A DNA stretch of 49,525 nt from an uncultured Alphaproteobacteria bacterium (GTDB lineage: Bacteria > Pseudomonadota > Alphaproteobacteria > RF32 > CAG-239), in assembly GCA_947588655.1 (NCBI GenBank), contig CANPYS010000011.1:1-49525 (forward strand). Direction: 5' to 3'. A model generated the notes under the pieces. It saw only the letters and a program-made list of their open reading frames with translations, was not told where the DNA came from and made no database searches. Position numbers and translations under genes: made by a program. Below, one piece after another: positions 23,880 to 32,243 of this stretch (within the stretch, counting starts at the first letter, position 1; every line of letters begins with the position of its first letter).

Positions 23880-25062
23880 ATCCGATTAAAATGATAAGCA
23901 TCAATCCGGAGCCGAGCAAAATAACAGCGGGGCTAGAGCTTGTTTCTTTGCGGAGTTTCCAGTTGGCGGCAAAAATCCCGATATAACTGGCCAAAAAAGC
24001 GGCGCTTGAAAGGTTGACAATAGCGGAAAAATCCATAAAAATCACAGATAATATGATTAAAACAGTTGTTAAGGCGTTACCAACGCTACCGTTTTTGAAA
24101 AAAGGTTTAATATAGATTTTAGGCAAAACACCGAAATTGCCTAAAGCCTGCGAAATCCGATACATGCTAAAAAAAGTGGCGTTAATGCCTGAAATAAAAG
24201 CAAGAACCGCCGCAAGGTATAAAAAGTTATAACCAAAGCCACCCAAAAGCTTGTCTGCCACTGAGGCAACCGCCGTTTCGGTGTTTTTAATCAAATCGGC
24301 ATGTGGCGTATAATTTAGAACAACGTATGCCAAGTTTAAATAAATCAGCATAACCAAGGCCAAAGTGATGTAAATGCCCAACGCCATGGTACGCTTAGGA
24401 TTTTTGACATTAGCCGCCGCATTAGTAATCACGCCATAACCAGCGTAAGCAAAAAATGTAACACCAATACTTCTGAAAAAATCCAAATGATGAAGTTTTT
24501 CAAAAGAAATTGGTGGCAATTTCAAGGAAGGGTTGAGATATGCCGCGCCAATAATGATAATTAAAATAGAAATTTTAAGAATAACAATCACAGTTTCAGC
24601 CCAGCCAACATCTTTAGCGCTTTGCATATTCAAAAGCGCCAAAATAACAATCATAGCAACGGCAAAGATATTAATATAAAAATGTGTGTGCGGAAGAGTG
24701 TGAAAAAATTCTACGGCATAAATCCCGAACGATTTAGCCAACATAGCAATAGAAACGGCGGAGGCAATCATATAAATCAACGACAAGCCGCCTGAAATCC
24801 ATTTGTGCGTGAAAGCAATATGAAAATAATCTGTCAAGCCACCGGATTGCGGATAACGTCCGGCAAGTTTAGCGTAGGAATAGCCTGAAAAAATCGCAGC
24901 GACGCCGGCAATGATAAAAGCTGTATAAGTATGATAGCCGGCAAGCAAAATAACTTGTCCCAAAAGCGCAAAAATACCTGCGCCAATAATTGAACCCAAA
25001 CCTAAAGAAACAATATTAAGTAAATCTAAGTCTTTTTTCTTGTATGTTGCAAAGCCAGCCAT
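23860..25062 (-). CDS. APC-superfamily amino acid permease
   Basis: 400 residues with about 12 membrane helices. The N-terminal LGSIIGAGIFALLGQVILLAG contains the GxG(I)F substrate-binding turn of helix 1, and FFAYAGYGVITNAAANVKNP is the helix 6 motif of the family. I start at ATG 25062 (MAGFATYKKK) with GGAG upstream; the 14-codon extension is unlikely. It likely imports or exchanges amino acids or polyamines. It lies 54 bp after dnaG, where rpoD often follows in related bacteria. Confidence 0.88.
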   Translation of the reverse strand: MAGFATYKKKDLDLLNIVSLGLGSIIGAGIFALLGQVILLAGYHTYTAFIIAGVAAIFSGYSYAKLAGRYPQSGGLTDYFHIAFTHKWISGGLSLIYMIASAVSIAMLAKSFGIYAVEFFHTLPHTHFYINIFAVAMIVILALLNMQSAKDVGWAETVIVILKISILIIIIGAAYLNPSLKLPPISFEKLHHLDFFRSIGVTFFAYAGYGVITNAAANVKNPKRTMALGIYITLALVMLIYLNLAYVVLNYTPHADLIKNTETAVASVADKLLGGFGYNFLYLAAVLAFISGINATFFSMYRISQALGNFGVLPKIYIKPFFKNGSVGNALTTVLIILSVIFMDFSAIVNLSSAAFLASYIGIFAANWKLRKETSSSPAVILLGSGLMLIILIGFIVSLF

Positions 25063-25116
25063 TTTTAACTCCTGTTTTGCAAGAGATATAAGTGCGCAAA
25101 TCAAAATATCAAGCGG

Positions 25117-26889
25117 CTAAAAAGATTCGTTTTCTTCAATCAATTGATCATATTCTTCTTTAAGCTTTTTATAAAGCGCCAAATTGTCGCCTTCATCAAG
25201 TTTAAGCTTTAGCGCTTCAATATCTTTTTTCAGTTGTTTAACTTGAACAGCGGCCATTAAGGCGCTGATTTGTTTTTGAACATCAGATCTTAAAGGCTTT
25301 GTATCTTTAAGCATTTTAATTTCCCAAAGCTTTTTTAAAGGTTCGGCAAAGCCGGCGTCTTCCAAAAGCTGATAAAGAGCTTGAGAGTCCAGATGTTCAT
25401 GTGTATGAGAAAGATCAATAGCTTTTTGCAATAACGGATAACCGCTGAACTTAGAAATATCAAACATCAAAAGCCGTTCTTCAAAAACATTCAAAAGCTC
25501 CGGATAAATAATCATGCCGGCAAGCATAAAGCGCAAATCAATATCTTGAAGAGGCGGTTTAATTTGTGTGGGCTTGCGAAGATTGTTGCGTAACTGATTT
25601 GAGCCGGCAGTTAAACGACCACGTCCAAAATTTTCAAAGATACGTTGGCGCATTTCCTGCATATAATAGCCGCGAACTTTTTCATCGCCGATTCGCGCCA
25701 CTTCCGCCATCAGATTTTTTTCAATCAGGGCTTTTTGTTCCGGCGTGTTAGAAGGCATTGATTGAACATTTTTATCCCATAAAAGTTGCATCAGAGGTGT
25801 TGTTTGGTTCATCAGCGCCAAAAAGGCATCCCGTCCTTTGGCCTTTAAAAATTCATCGGGATCCATTTTATCCGGCAGAAACATAAATTTGAGGGAATAA
25901 CCGGCTTTTAAGATTGGCAAAGCACGATCAACCGAGCGTAAAGCCGCCTTAATACCTGCATTATCCCCGTCAAAGCATAAAATCGGCTCTGGAACAATTT
26001 TCCATGCTTCAATAATTTGTTCTTCTGTCAAAGCCGTTCCCATTGGGGCGGCGGCAAAGCCAAAACCGTACTTATCAAGGGCGATAACGTCCATATAGCC
26101 CTCGCAAATAATAAATTGACGCGCTTCATAGCCTTTATCACGCGCAAAATTAATGTTATAAAGCATTTGGCGCTTGTTAAAGACAGGTGTTTCCGGCGAA
26201 TTAAGATATTTAGGTTGCCCATCGCCCATAATCCGCCCGCCAAAAGCAATAACGCGCCCCCGTTTGTCGCGAATAGGGATCATAACGCGATCACGAAAAA
26301 AATCGTGTACAGAACGGTTTTTATCTTCCGGAATACTGATAAGCCCCAGCTCAACCATATCGTTTTCAGAAACATTTTTACTTGAAAGATAAGCTTTCAG
26401 GGCATTATTAGAGGGCGCATAACCCAAGCGAAATTTTTTAATCAGTTTATCATCTAAGCCACGTGCATGAAAATATTCCAAGCCGTGTGCTCCTTCGGGC
26501 AAATAGAGTGTGCGCTCATAAAACGCAGCGGCAAGTTCCATAATATCAAAAAGCGACTTACGCTTTTCAACTTCCGCGCCACGCGCCTTAGAAAAGTGTG
26601 GCACAGACAAACCAGCTTTAGCGGCAAGTTTTTCTAAAGCGTCCATAAAAGGCAAGCCGTTGGCTTCCATTTCAAACTTCACAATATCGCCATGCGCGCC
26701 GCAACCAAAACAGTGATAAAACCCTTTAACATCATTAACGGTAAAAGAAGGCGTTTTTTCGTTATGGAAAGGACACAAGCCCAAAAACTCGCGCCCTTTG
26801 CGCGTGAGCTTCACTTTTTGCCCAACCACATCGGAAACAGAAATCCGACTGCGCAATTCCTCTAAAAAACGTTGTAAATCGCCTTCCAT
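25117..26889 (-). CDS. dnaG: DNA primase DnaG
   Basis: 590 residues. The zinc-binding domain has CPFHNEKTPSF and CFGCGAHGD (residues 40-70), the RNA polymerase domain follows, and the TOPRIM motifs are ICEGYMDVIAL and CFDGDNAG. The C-terminal helicase-binding region ends in an acidic coiled segment. It makes RNA primers for replication. yqeY lies nine bases upstream, a known alphaproteobacterial order, and the two are probably one transcript. The length is normal. Confidence 0.96.
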   Translation of the reverse strand: MEGDLQRFLEELRSRISVSDVVGQKVKLTRKGREFLGLCPFHNEKTPSFTVNDVKGFYHCFGCGAHGDIVKFEMEANGLPFMDALEKLAAKAGLSVPHFSKARGAEVEKRKSLFDIMELAAAFYERTLYLPEGAHGLEYFHARGLDDKLIKKFRLGYAPSNNALKAYLSSKNVSENDMVELGLISIPEDKNRSVHDFFRDRVMIPIRDKRGRVIAFGGRIMGDGQPKYLNSPETPVFNKRQMLYNINFARDKGYEARQFIICEGYMDVIALDKYGFGFAAAPMGTALTEEQIIEAWKIVPEPILCFDGDNAGIKAALRSVDRALPILKAGYSLKFMFLPDKMDPDEFLKAKGRDAFLALMNQTTPLMQLLWDKNVQSMPSNTPEQKALIEKNLMAEVARIGDEKVRGYYMQEMRQRIFENFGRGRLTAGSNQLRNNLRKPTQIKPPLQDIDLRFMLAGMIIYPELLNVFEERLLMFDISKFSGYPLLQKAIDLSHTHEHLDSQALYQLLEDAGFAEPLKKLWEIKMLKDTKPLRSDVQKQISALMAAVQVKQLKKDIEALKLKLDEGDNLALYKKLKEEYDQLIEENESF

Positions 26890-26898
26890 AACAAACCT

Positions 26899-27351
26899 TT
26901 AAGAAAGGAGCTTTTTAATAATGCCCGAAGCCGCGCCAAAATCCATCTGACCAGCATATTTAGCGCGCAAAGCGCCCATAACTTTGCCCATATCCTTCAT
27001 AGACTGTGCGCCTAATTCTTTAATTAAGGCTTCAATAATAGCGCTCACTTCCGATTCGCTTAATTGTTTGGGCAAGAAACGCTCAATAACCGCAATTTCG
27101 GCTTTTTCTTTATCAGCCAATTCGGGACGATGACCTGTTAGATATAGTTGAATAGATTCGTTGCGTTGTTTAATCATCCCCTGCATCATCGCCAAAAGTT
27201 CAGCGTCTTCGGCTTGTGGTTTGCCTTTTCCGCGGGCTTCAACGTCTTTTTCTTTAAGACCGGCAATAATCATACGGATAGCGTTTGTATCCAAAACATT
27301 TTTTGCCTTCATGGCATCTTTTAAAGCATTTTGCAAATCTTCACGTAACAT
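26899..27351 (-). CDS. yqeY: GatB/YqeY-domain protein
   Basis: 150 residues. It starts MLREDLQNALKDAMKAKN and contains RMIIAGLKEKDVEARGKGK, then the YqeY tail domain ending in SMKDMGKVMGALRAKYAGQ and DFGAASGIIKKLL. The family shares the GatB C-terminal tRNA-interaction fold, and its precise role is unclear. The start overlaps the upstream zinc-ribbon gene stop (TAATG), and dnaG follows after nine bases. Confidence 0.92.
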   Translation of the reverse strand: MLREDLQNALKDAMKAKNVLDTNAIRMIIAGLKEKDVEARGKGKPQAEDAELLAMMQGMIKQRNESIQLYLTGHRPELADKEKAEIAVIERFLPKQLSESEVSAIIEALIKELGAQSMKDMGKVMGALRAKYAGQMDFGAASGIIKKLLS

Positions 27352-28040
27352 TATTTTTCTCCTGTTTGATAATCGTGAAATGTTAAATAAATTGATTTTT
27401 TTTGCGAACCGGGATTCGGAATAACCGTATTCAGCAACAAATCATAATGTGGTTCAAGTCTTGAAATAGGCGTTTGATAAATTTTTTCTGCTAAAACCTT
27501 GCCTTGCGCGTCAAGAACTTTGATTTGAACAGGCGGAATGCCAATTACATAATCGCCTTTATTGACAATTCTACCTGAAATTTCCAACTGCGGAACATCA
27601 GATTCGGTTAATTCGCGTGAAGAAATATCCTCAAATTCCAAATCACGCCCATAATAAATAGGGTTAATGTAAAACTGATTATAAACGCGCTCCATGCCGG
27701 GCATAATGCGGACAATGTCATAACGCATAATATAAAAAATGCACATTAAAGTCAAAAGCGTAAGCAAAAGCAGAAAAATATTAACGTTATGCTTGACATG
27801 TGTTACTTTCACGACCTTAACATTAGATTCTTGTTTAAATAAATCAGCGGTATTTTTAGAAACGCTTTCAAACATTTGCCGAATATCTTTTGAAGTGCGT
27901 GAAGGGGCTTTGAGAGCATCTTTAGATGAGCCCATCCAAATTTCGCCACATTCGGAGCAACGCATTTTAAGCCCTTCAGGGGGCATCATTTTGTCCGGCA
28001 AATCATAAACCGAACGGCATTTAGGACATTTTATTAACAT
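27351..28040 (-). CDS. MJ0042-type zinc-ribbon membrane protein (DUF3426-like)
   Basis: 229 residues. An N-terminal zinc ribbon CPKCRSVYDLPDK...CSECGEIW (residues 5-34), a linker, one membrane helix (about 85-110, IFLLLLTLLTLMCIFYIMRY) and an external beta-domain (GRIVNKGDYVIGIPPVQIKV) as in DUF3426 proteins. I start at ATG 28040 with AGAGG five bases upstream; the 18-codon extension lacks conserved sequence. It is the first gene of the yqeY-dnaG transcript and divergent from ftsE, an arrangement also common in other Alphaproteobacteria. Confidence 0.85.
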   Translation of the reverse strand: MLIKCPKCRSVYDLPDKMMPPEGLKMRCSECGEIWMGSSKDALKAPSRTSKDIRQMFESVSKNTADLFKQESNVKVVKVTHVKHNVNIFLLLLTLLTLMCIFYIMRYDIVRIMPGMERVYNQFYINPIYYGRDLEFEDISSRELTESDVPQLEISGRIVNKGDYVIGIPPVQIKVLDAQGKVLAEKIYQTPISRLEPHYDLLLNTVIPNPGSQKKSIYLTFHDYQTGEK

Positions 28041-28180
28041 AGAACCTCTGTTTGAAAATTGTTTATATTGTTCATATATTGTCATTATGCACAAAAAAGC
28101 GTGGAATCCAACAAAAAAAGTATTTTATTAAATGTATAATTGGTGTATTGTACCAAACATCAGATAAAAGAGGAGATAAA

Positions 28181-28900
28181 ATGCCCCAAAAGCAAGATAC
28201 CATAAATGATTATATTGTGGATATGCGCCATGTCGGTTTGCGTTACGGCAACGGACCTGAGATTATGACGGATATTAATCTGTCGCTTGATTACGGTTCG
28301 TTTCATTTTTTAACAGGCAAAAGCGGGGCGGGCAAAACATCTTTATTAAGCTTAATGTACTTAGCTTTAAAGCCAACGGCCGGTACTGTAACCGTTTTTG
28401 GTAAAAACACAGGCTTTGCCGACCGTGACGATATGGCGTTAATGCGGCGGCGTTTAGGCGTTGTTTTTCAAGATTTTAGGCTTTTGGAGCATCTTTCGGC
28501 CTTTGATAATGTGGCGGTGCCATTAAGGGTGCGCGGTATGGGTGAAAATGAAGTTCGCCGCCGAGTGGGCGAGCTTTTGCGCTGGGTAGAGCTTGAAAAA
28601 TATCGTGATAAAATTTGTAGTACGCTTTCAGGCGGTGAAAAACAACGCGTGGCAATCGCGCGCGCGGTCATCAACCGTCCTGAAATCTTGTTGGCGGACG
28701 AGCCGACGGGCAGTGTGGATGATGATATCGGTAGCCGCATTATGAAATTATTTGTTGAACTTAATCGTTTGGGGACAACGGTTGTGATTGCAACGCATAG
28801 CACTGAACTCATTAGCCGTTACAATTATCCGCGGATTCATTTAGAGAATAAATCACTTAAAGTTTTTCCGCCACAAGGGAGAAAAACAGATGAAGCCTAA
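28181..28900 (+). CDS. ftsE: Cell division ATP-binding protein FtsE
   Basis: 239 residues. Walker A GKSGAGKTS, Q-loop VVFQDFRLL, signature LSGGEKQR, Walker B ILLADEPTG and the H-loop ATHS are all intact. FtsE is the ATPase of the FtsEX complex, which activates septal peptidoglycan hydrolases. I chose ATG 28181 with GAGGAG upstream; the longer reading is improbable. A perfect TATAAT at 28135-28140 may be its -10 box. It overlaps ftsX by 11 bases. Confidence 0.93.
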   Translation: MPQKQDTINDYIVDMRHVGLRYGNGPEIMTDINLSLDYGSFHFLTGKSGAGKTSLLSLMYLALKPTAGTVTVFGKNTGFADRDDMALMRRRLGVVFQDFRLLEHLSAFDNVAVPLRVRGMGENEVRRRVGELLRWVELEKYRDKICSTLSGGEKQRVAIARAVINRPEILLADEPTGSVDDDIGSRIMKLFVELNRLGTTVVIATHSTELISRYNYPRIHLENKSLKVFPPQGRKTDEA

Positions 28901-29795
28901 AATCAGTTTCAAAAAACATTCCGAATTACCGTTAGAAAAAGACGGCGCAAATTTGTTTTTAAAAGTGATGACCACGGTGTCAGTCTTTGTCTTTGTGCTG
29001 GTTTTTGCTGTTTATTTGGTTTTAAATGGTGTTGTTCAAAACTGGACGGTCGGGATGTCAAACACCTTGACGGTTCAATTAGAGCCCTCAGAAAGAGCAT
29101 TATCGGCATCAGAACAAGCGCAACGCCGTCAGGTTGTGGTTGATTTTTTTGAAAATTTAGATGCTGTTGAAAGAGTTGGTTTTGTTTCTGAAAAGCAAAT
29201 GCAAAAACTAATGTCTCCTTGGTTGGGTGCAGATGCGGATATCTCAAGCTTGCCCTTGCCGGAGTTGCTTGATGTAAAGCTTAAATCTGATCAAAATCTT
29301 GATATGGAAAAAACAGCAGCAGCTTTATCTGAAAAAGCACCTTATGCTTCGCTAGACAATCATCGCCTTTGGTTGGAGCGGTTGGTTAAATTTGCTAATG
29401 TATTAAGACTTCTTTCGTTTTTAATGCTTTGCATGGTGTTTAGTGTGTGCATACTTTCAATTTCGTATGCTGTTTGCACAAGTTTAGCTATTCATCGGCC
29501 AATTATTGAAATTTTGCACATTATGGGTGCCAAAGACAGTTATATGGCAAGTCAATACGCACACCAAAACTTTATTCTAGGCTTTTGCGCCGGATTAGCG
29601 GGGATGCTTTTGGGAGTTTTGGCAATTAAGAGTATTGGCTCGGTTGCAGCGCATTTAAATGCCACCTTATTAGGCGGTCTTTCCATTGGTTGGAAAGGTT
29701 GGCTTTTAATGCTGACGTTGCCTTTGTGGTCGGCATTGTTATCTATGACAACGGCTTGGATAAATGTTAAGCGCACATTAAGGAAAATGGTTTGA
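28890..29795 (+). CDS. ftsX: Cell division protein FtsX
   Basis: 301 residues. A cytoplasmic N-terminus is followed by one membrane helix (about 27-48), an extracytoplasmic domain (to about 165, including VQLEPSERALSASEQAQR) and three C-terminal helices. This is the FtsX topology of four helices with a large first loop. It is the membrane partner of FtsE. Its stop codon overlaps the start of the next gene as TGATG. Confidence 0.9.
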   Translation: MKPKISFKKHSELPLEKDGANLFLKVMTTVSVFVFVLVFAVYLVLNGVVQNWTVGMSNTLTVQLEPSERALSASEQAQRRQVVVDFFENLDAVERVGFVSEKQMQKLMSPWLGADADISSLPLPELLDVKLKSDQNLDMEKTAAALSEKAPYASLDNHRLWLERLVKFANVLRLLSFLMLCMVFSVCILSISYAVCTSLAIHRPIIEILHIMGAKDSYMASQYAHQNFILGFCAGLAGMLLGVLAIKSIGSVAAHLNATLLGGLSIGWKGWLLMLTLPLWSALLSMTTAWINVKRTLRKMV

Positions 29796-30394
29796 TGCAA
29801 CGTATGACTTTTTTTACTTTGATGTGTGTTTTGGCGGCTTTTATCATTTGGATTGGCGGCTTTTTGGGTTTTAATCAATATATCAGAAGTTTTGAGCAAA
29901 ATACGACACAAAAGGCGGATGCTATTGTGGCTTTAACAGGCGGTCGTAATCGGATTGCTGAAGCTGTTCGCCTTTATAATGAGGGAAGGGCCCGGATTTT
30001 AATTATTTCAGGCGTTGCTCCGCATGTGACTTTATCGGAGTTAGAAAAGCAAAATCACACATCGGTTCAAAAACGAGCCGACGGGCAAGTTTTTCTAGGG
30101 GCAGAAGCAACCAATACGGTTGAAAATGCGATTGAGGTTTCTGAAATTATTCGGCGGCGCGATATATCAAGCGTGCTTTTGGTGACTTCATATTATCACA
30201 TGCCCCGAAGTGAGCAGGAAATCTTAGCGCATAATCCTGATATTCAGATTATACCGCATGCTGTTTACACCAAAAACATATCGCATCAGTGGTGGCGCCG
30301 GCCAAAGAGCTTTTATCTGATAGCCTCAGAATACAATAAGTTTTTGTTTGTATACCTCAAAAATTATATCCATGGACTGTTTGAAAGGAACTAA
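29795..30394 (+). CDS. YdcF/DUF218-family envelope protein
   Basis: 199 residues. A membrane segment at 5-27 precedes a DUF218 domain: DAIVALTGGRNRIAEAVRLY, ILIISGV, AEATNTVENAIE and VTSYYHMPRSEQE. Members such as SanA, ElyC and YdcF act in envelope biogenesis. ATG 29795 overlaps the ftsX stop. It is followed by plsC after one base, so ftsE-ftsX-ydcF-plsC forms an operon joining division to envelope lipid synthesis. Confidence 0.88.
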   Translation: MQRMTFFTLMCVLAAFIIWIGGFLGFNQYIRSFEQNTTQKADAIVALTGGRNRIAEAVRLYNEGRARILIISGVAPHVTLSELEKQNHTSVQKRADGQVFLGAEATNTVENAIEVSEIIRRRDISSVLLVTSYYHMPRSEQEILAHNPDIQIIPHAVYTKNISHQWWRRPKSFYLIASEYNKFLFVYLKNYIHGLFERN

Positions 30395-30395
30395 A

Positions 30396-31151
30396 ATGAT
30401 TTATATTCGTTCGCTTTTAGCGAATATTTTCTTTTTTGGCACAATAGGGTTTGGCTGTGTTTTATCGTTATTTGTCGGACCTTTTTCCAGAAAACTGAAC
30501 ATCAAGATGTGGGATAGATTTGTGATGCGAACAGCTTTCTTTTGGGTGAGGTTGTTTGCCGGCTTAAAAATGGAGTTCAGAGGGCTGGAAAATATTTCAA
30601 AAACGCCGGCCTTATACGCCTGCAAGCACGAATCCGCTATGGAAACTTATGCTTTTACACATGCGGTTGAAACCACGGCTTATGTCATGAAAAAGGAGCT
30701 GACGTACATTCCGTTTTTCGGTTGGGGGCAATATTTTTACGGTATGATTCCGATTGATCGCAAAGGCGGCGCAAAAGCGATGAAACTGATGCTTAAAGAA
30801 TCTGCTGATCGTGTGGCAAAAGGGCGACCGATTGTCGTTTTTCCCGAAGGCACAAGGTGCAAGCCCGGCACGACAAAGGGCTATAAATCGGGCTTTTTAT
30901 TTGTGGCGGAAAACTTGGGCTTAAAGGTGGTGCCCGTGGCCATTAATACAGGCTTGTTTTGGGCAAAAAACTCATTTTTACGTTATCCCGGAACGGCGGT
31001 ATTTGAGTTTTTGGAGCCAATGGACGCGCCTAAAGGCCTCAATAAAAACGCCTTTATGACCGAGCTTGAAAAGCGCATTGAACAAAAATGCAAAGAATTG
31101 AACGCCGAGGCGGTTCAGAAATATCCATGGGTCAAGCATAATTTAGGCTAA
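30396..31151 (+). CDS. plsC: 1-acyl-sn-glycerol-3-phosphate acyltransferase PlsC
   Basis: 251 residues. An N-terminal membrane segment, then the acyltransferase motif KHESAMET, where HX4D appears as HX4E, and the phosphate-binding motif VVFPEGTRCKPG, followed by VVPVAINTGLFW. It makes phosphatidic acid from lysophosphatidic acid. I start at ATG 30396 with AAAGGA upstream. The Asp-to-Glu change in motif I occurs in some relatives and need not abolish activity. It is last in the ftsEX operon. Confidence 0.88.
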   Translation: MIYIRSLLANIFFFGTIGFGCVLSLFVGPFSRKLNIKMWDRFVMRTAFFWVRLFAGLKMEFRGLENISKTPALYACKHESAMETYAFTHAVETTAYVMKKELTYIPFFGWGQYFYGMIPIDRKGGAKAMKLMLKESADRVAKGRPIVVFPEGTRCKPGTTKGYKSGFLFVAENLGLKVVPVAINTGLFWAKNSFLRYPGTAVFEFLEPMDAPKGLNKNAFMTELEKRIEQKCKELNAEAVQKYPWVKHNLG

Positions 31152-31156
31152 AAAAC

Positions 31157-31183
31157 TTGACGAAATAAAAATAATCGTATAAA
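31157..31183 (+). promoter_or_regulatory. Possible promoter of the gene at 31227
   Basis: TTGACG (31157-31162) and TATAAA (31178-31183) have good hexamers but only 15 bases between them. Confidence 0.3.
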
Positions 31184-31226
31184 AAGAAATTAGAAAACAT
31201 ATTATTAACTCTAAAATTTATTATGT

Positions 31227-31823
31227 ATGGATTATGAAATCTTAAAAAAAGAAATGCTAGAAAACGGTTTTGGCGTAACGTTTTTAAAACGCGTGATACA
31301 GCAAAACCTCGTTGAAGCCATGATGAATGACTTAGGTGAAAAGACTGTTTGGTCTGAGTTGGAAAGGCTTAGAATCACGCCGGAAAATGAAAGTTGTGCA
31401 CCCGTCTTTGAAGCTTTTACGGCAGATTTTTTGCTTTCTGAAAAGCACTTTGAGGGAATTACCCACAATTGGCTGAAAACGGCCTTATACAAGGCGGTTA
31501 TGTACCAAGAGCCCTTGTTCCCGCTTGACTTTTTTGAAAAAGTTGTCCAAGCCGGCGGTGCCAAGCAGTTATATAAGCTGAATATGCCCTCGCTTGATTT
31601 TATTCTTCTAGATATGGGCTATAAAAGCCTATTTGTGGAAGATGACAAACCCTCGGGTTTGATTCGGGTGGCAAAGGCTTATCCGCTTTTATTAACTCAA
31701 GCGGATTATGATGCTTGGGCAAAGCGCCACAACAAATCCAAAAGTCAGCTGATAGATGAGCTGATGAAAGGAGAGCGAGAAAGAATGAAAACTTTTCTCT
31801 CGTTTATTGAAAGCCCCGTGTAA
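31227..31823 (+). CDS. Hypothetical protein
   Basis: 198 residues, predicted soluble and mostly helical, with no signal peptide. It has an MDYEILKKEMLENGFGVTFL start, an aromatic central region and a charged basic tail (KRHNKSKSQLIDELMKGERE). I recognise no family. No clear ribosome site precedes ATG 31227, and another ATG lies four bases upstream in a different frame. The stop codon sits in the loop of its own terminator. It converges on the SUKH gene, and whether it belongs to that module is unknown. Confidence 0.6.
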   Translation: MDYEILKKEMLENGFGVTFLKRVIQQNLVEAMMNDLGEKTVWSELERLRITPENESCAPVFEAFTADFLLSEKHFEGITHNWLKTALYKAVMYQEPLFPLDFFEKVVQAGGAKQLYKLNMPSLDFILLDMGYKSLFVEDDKPSGLIRVAKAYPLLLTQADYDAWAKRHNKSKSQLIDELMKGERERMKTFLSFIESPV

Positions 31824-31834
31824 GGGCTTTTTTT
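31810..31834 (+). terminator. Terminator of the gene at 31227
   Basis: AAGCCC (31811-31816) pairs with GGGCTT (31824-31829) and is followed by a T-run. The loop contains the gene's TAA stop. Confidence 0.8.
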
Positions 31835-32243
31835 ATATCCGCAAAAAAGAAAGGAGAGGTTTTTCCAAACTCTCAGAAGATATTTCGGGTTGCAAAGTAT
31901 CTTGATCCACAAGTTGATAAGCTTGAAGCGACGGGACATAAATCAGATAAAAATTATCATCACGCCCTAAAATAAGCCAATTTGCCGATTGTTGATGAAA
32001 AAATTGGCGGTTAAATGTTACCAAATCATCAAAATAGGTCAAATCTTTTAGTTCAGCGCCAAAAACGCGCACATCGTCATTTGATAATCCATTAGCGAAT
32101 TTTAATAGGGCGATAAATTCATCGGGCAGGGGCGAAAAACCGTCCTGTTTAAGTTTCAGGTTTGTCACCCTAATTTGAGCGTCTTCGGCAGCTTTATTGC
32201 AACCAATATTTTGCTTAATCTGATTAAATATAATTTCTTCCAT
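31833..32243 (-). CDS. SUKH-fold (SMI1/KNR4, YrhA-like) probable immunity protein
   Basis: 136 residues. The SUKH pattern is visible: LPDEFIALLKFANGLS (the LP..y..fL...NG motif, about 40-55), an acidic middle with a VTFNRQF helix, then WLILGRDDNFYLIYVPSLQA (a strand pair, YrhA-like) near 88-108. SUKH proteins are the most common immunity proteins against nuclease toxins. I start at ATG 32243 with AGAGG five bases upstream, not at the longer reading. The start lies inside the 3' end of the HNH gene (overlap 20 bases), which suggests coupled synthesis with that toxin. Confidence 0.75.
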   Translation of the reverse strand: MEEIIFNQIKQNIGCNKAAEDAQIRVTNLKLKQDGFSPLPDEFIALLKFANGLSNDDVRVFGAELKDLTYFDDLVTFNRQFFHQQSANWLILGRDDNFYLIYVPSLQAYQLVDQDTLQPEISSESLEKPLLSFLRI

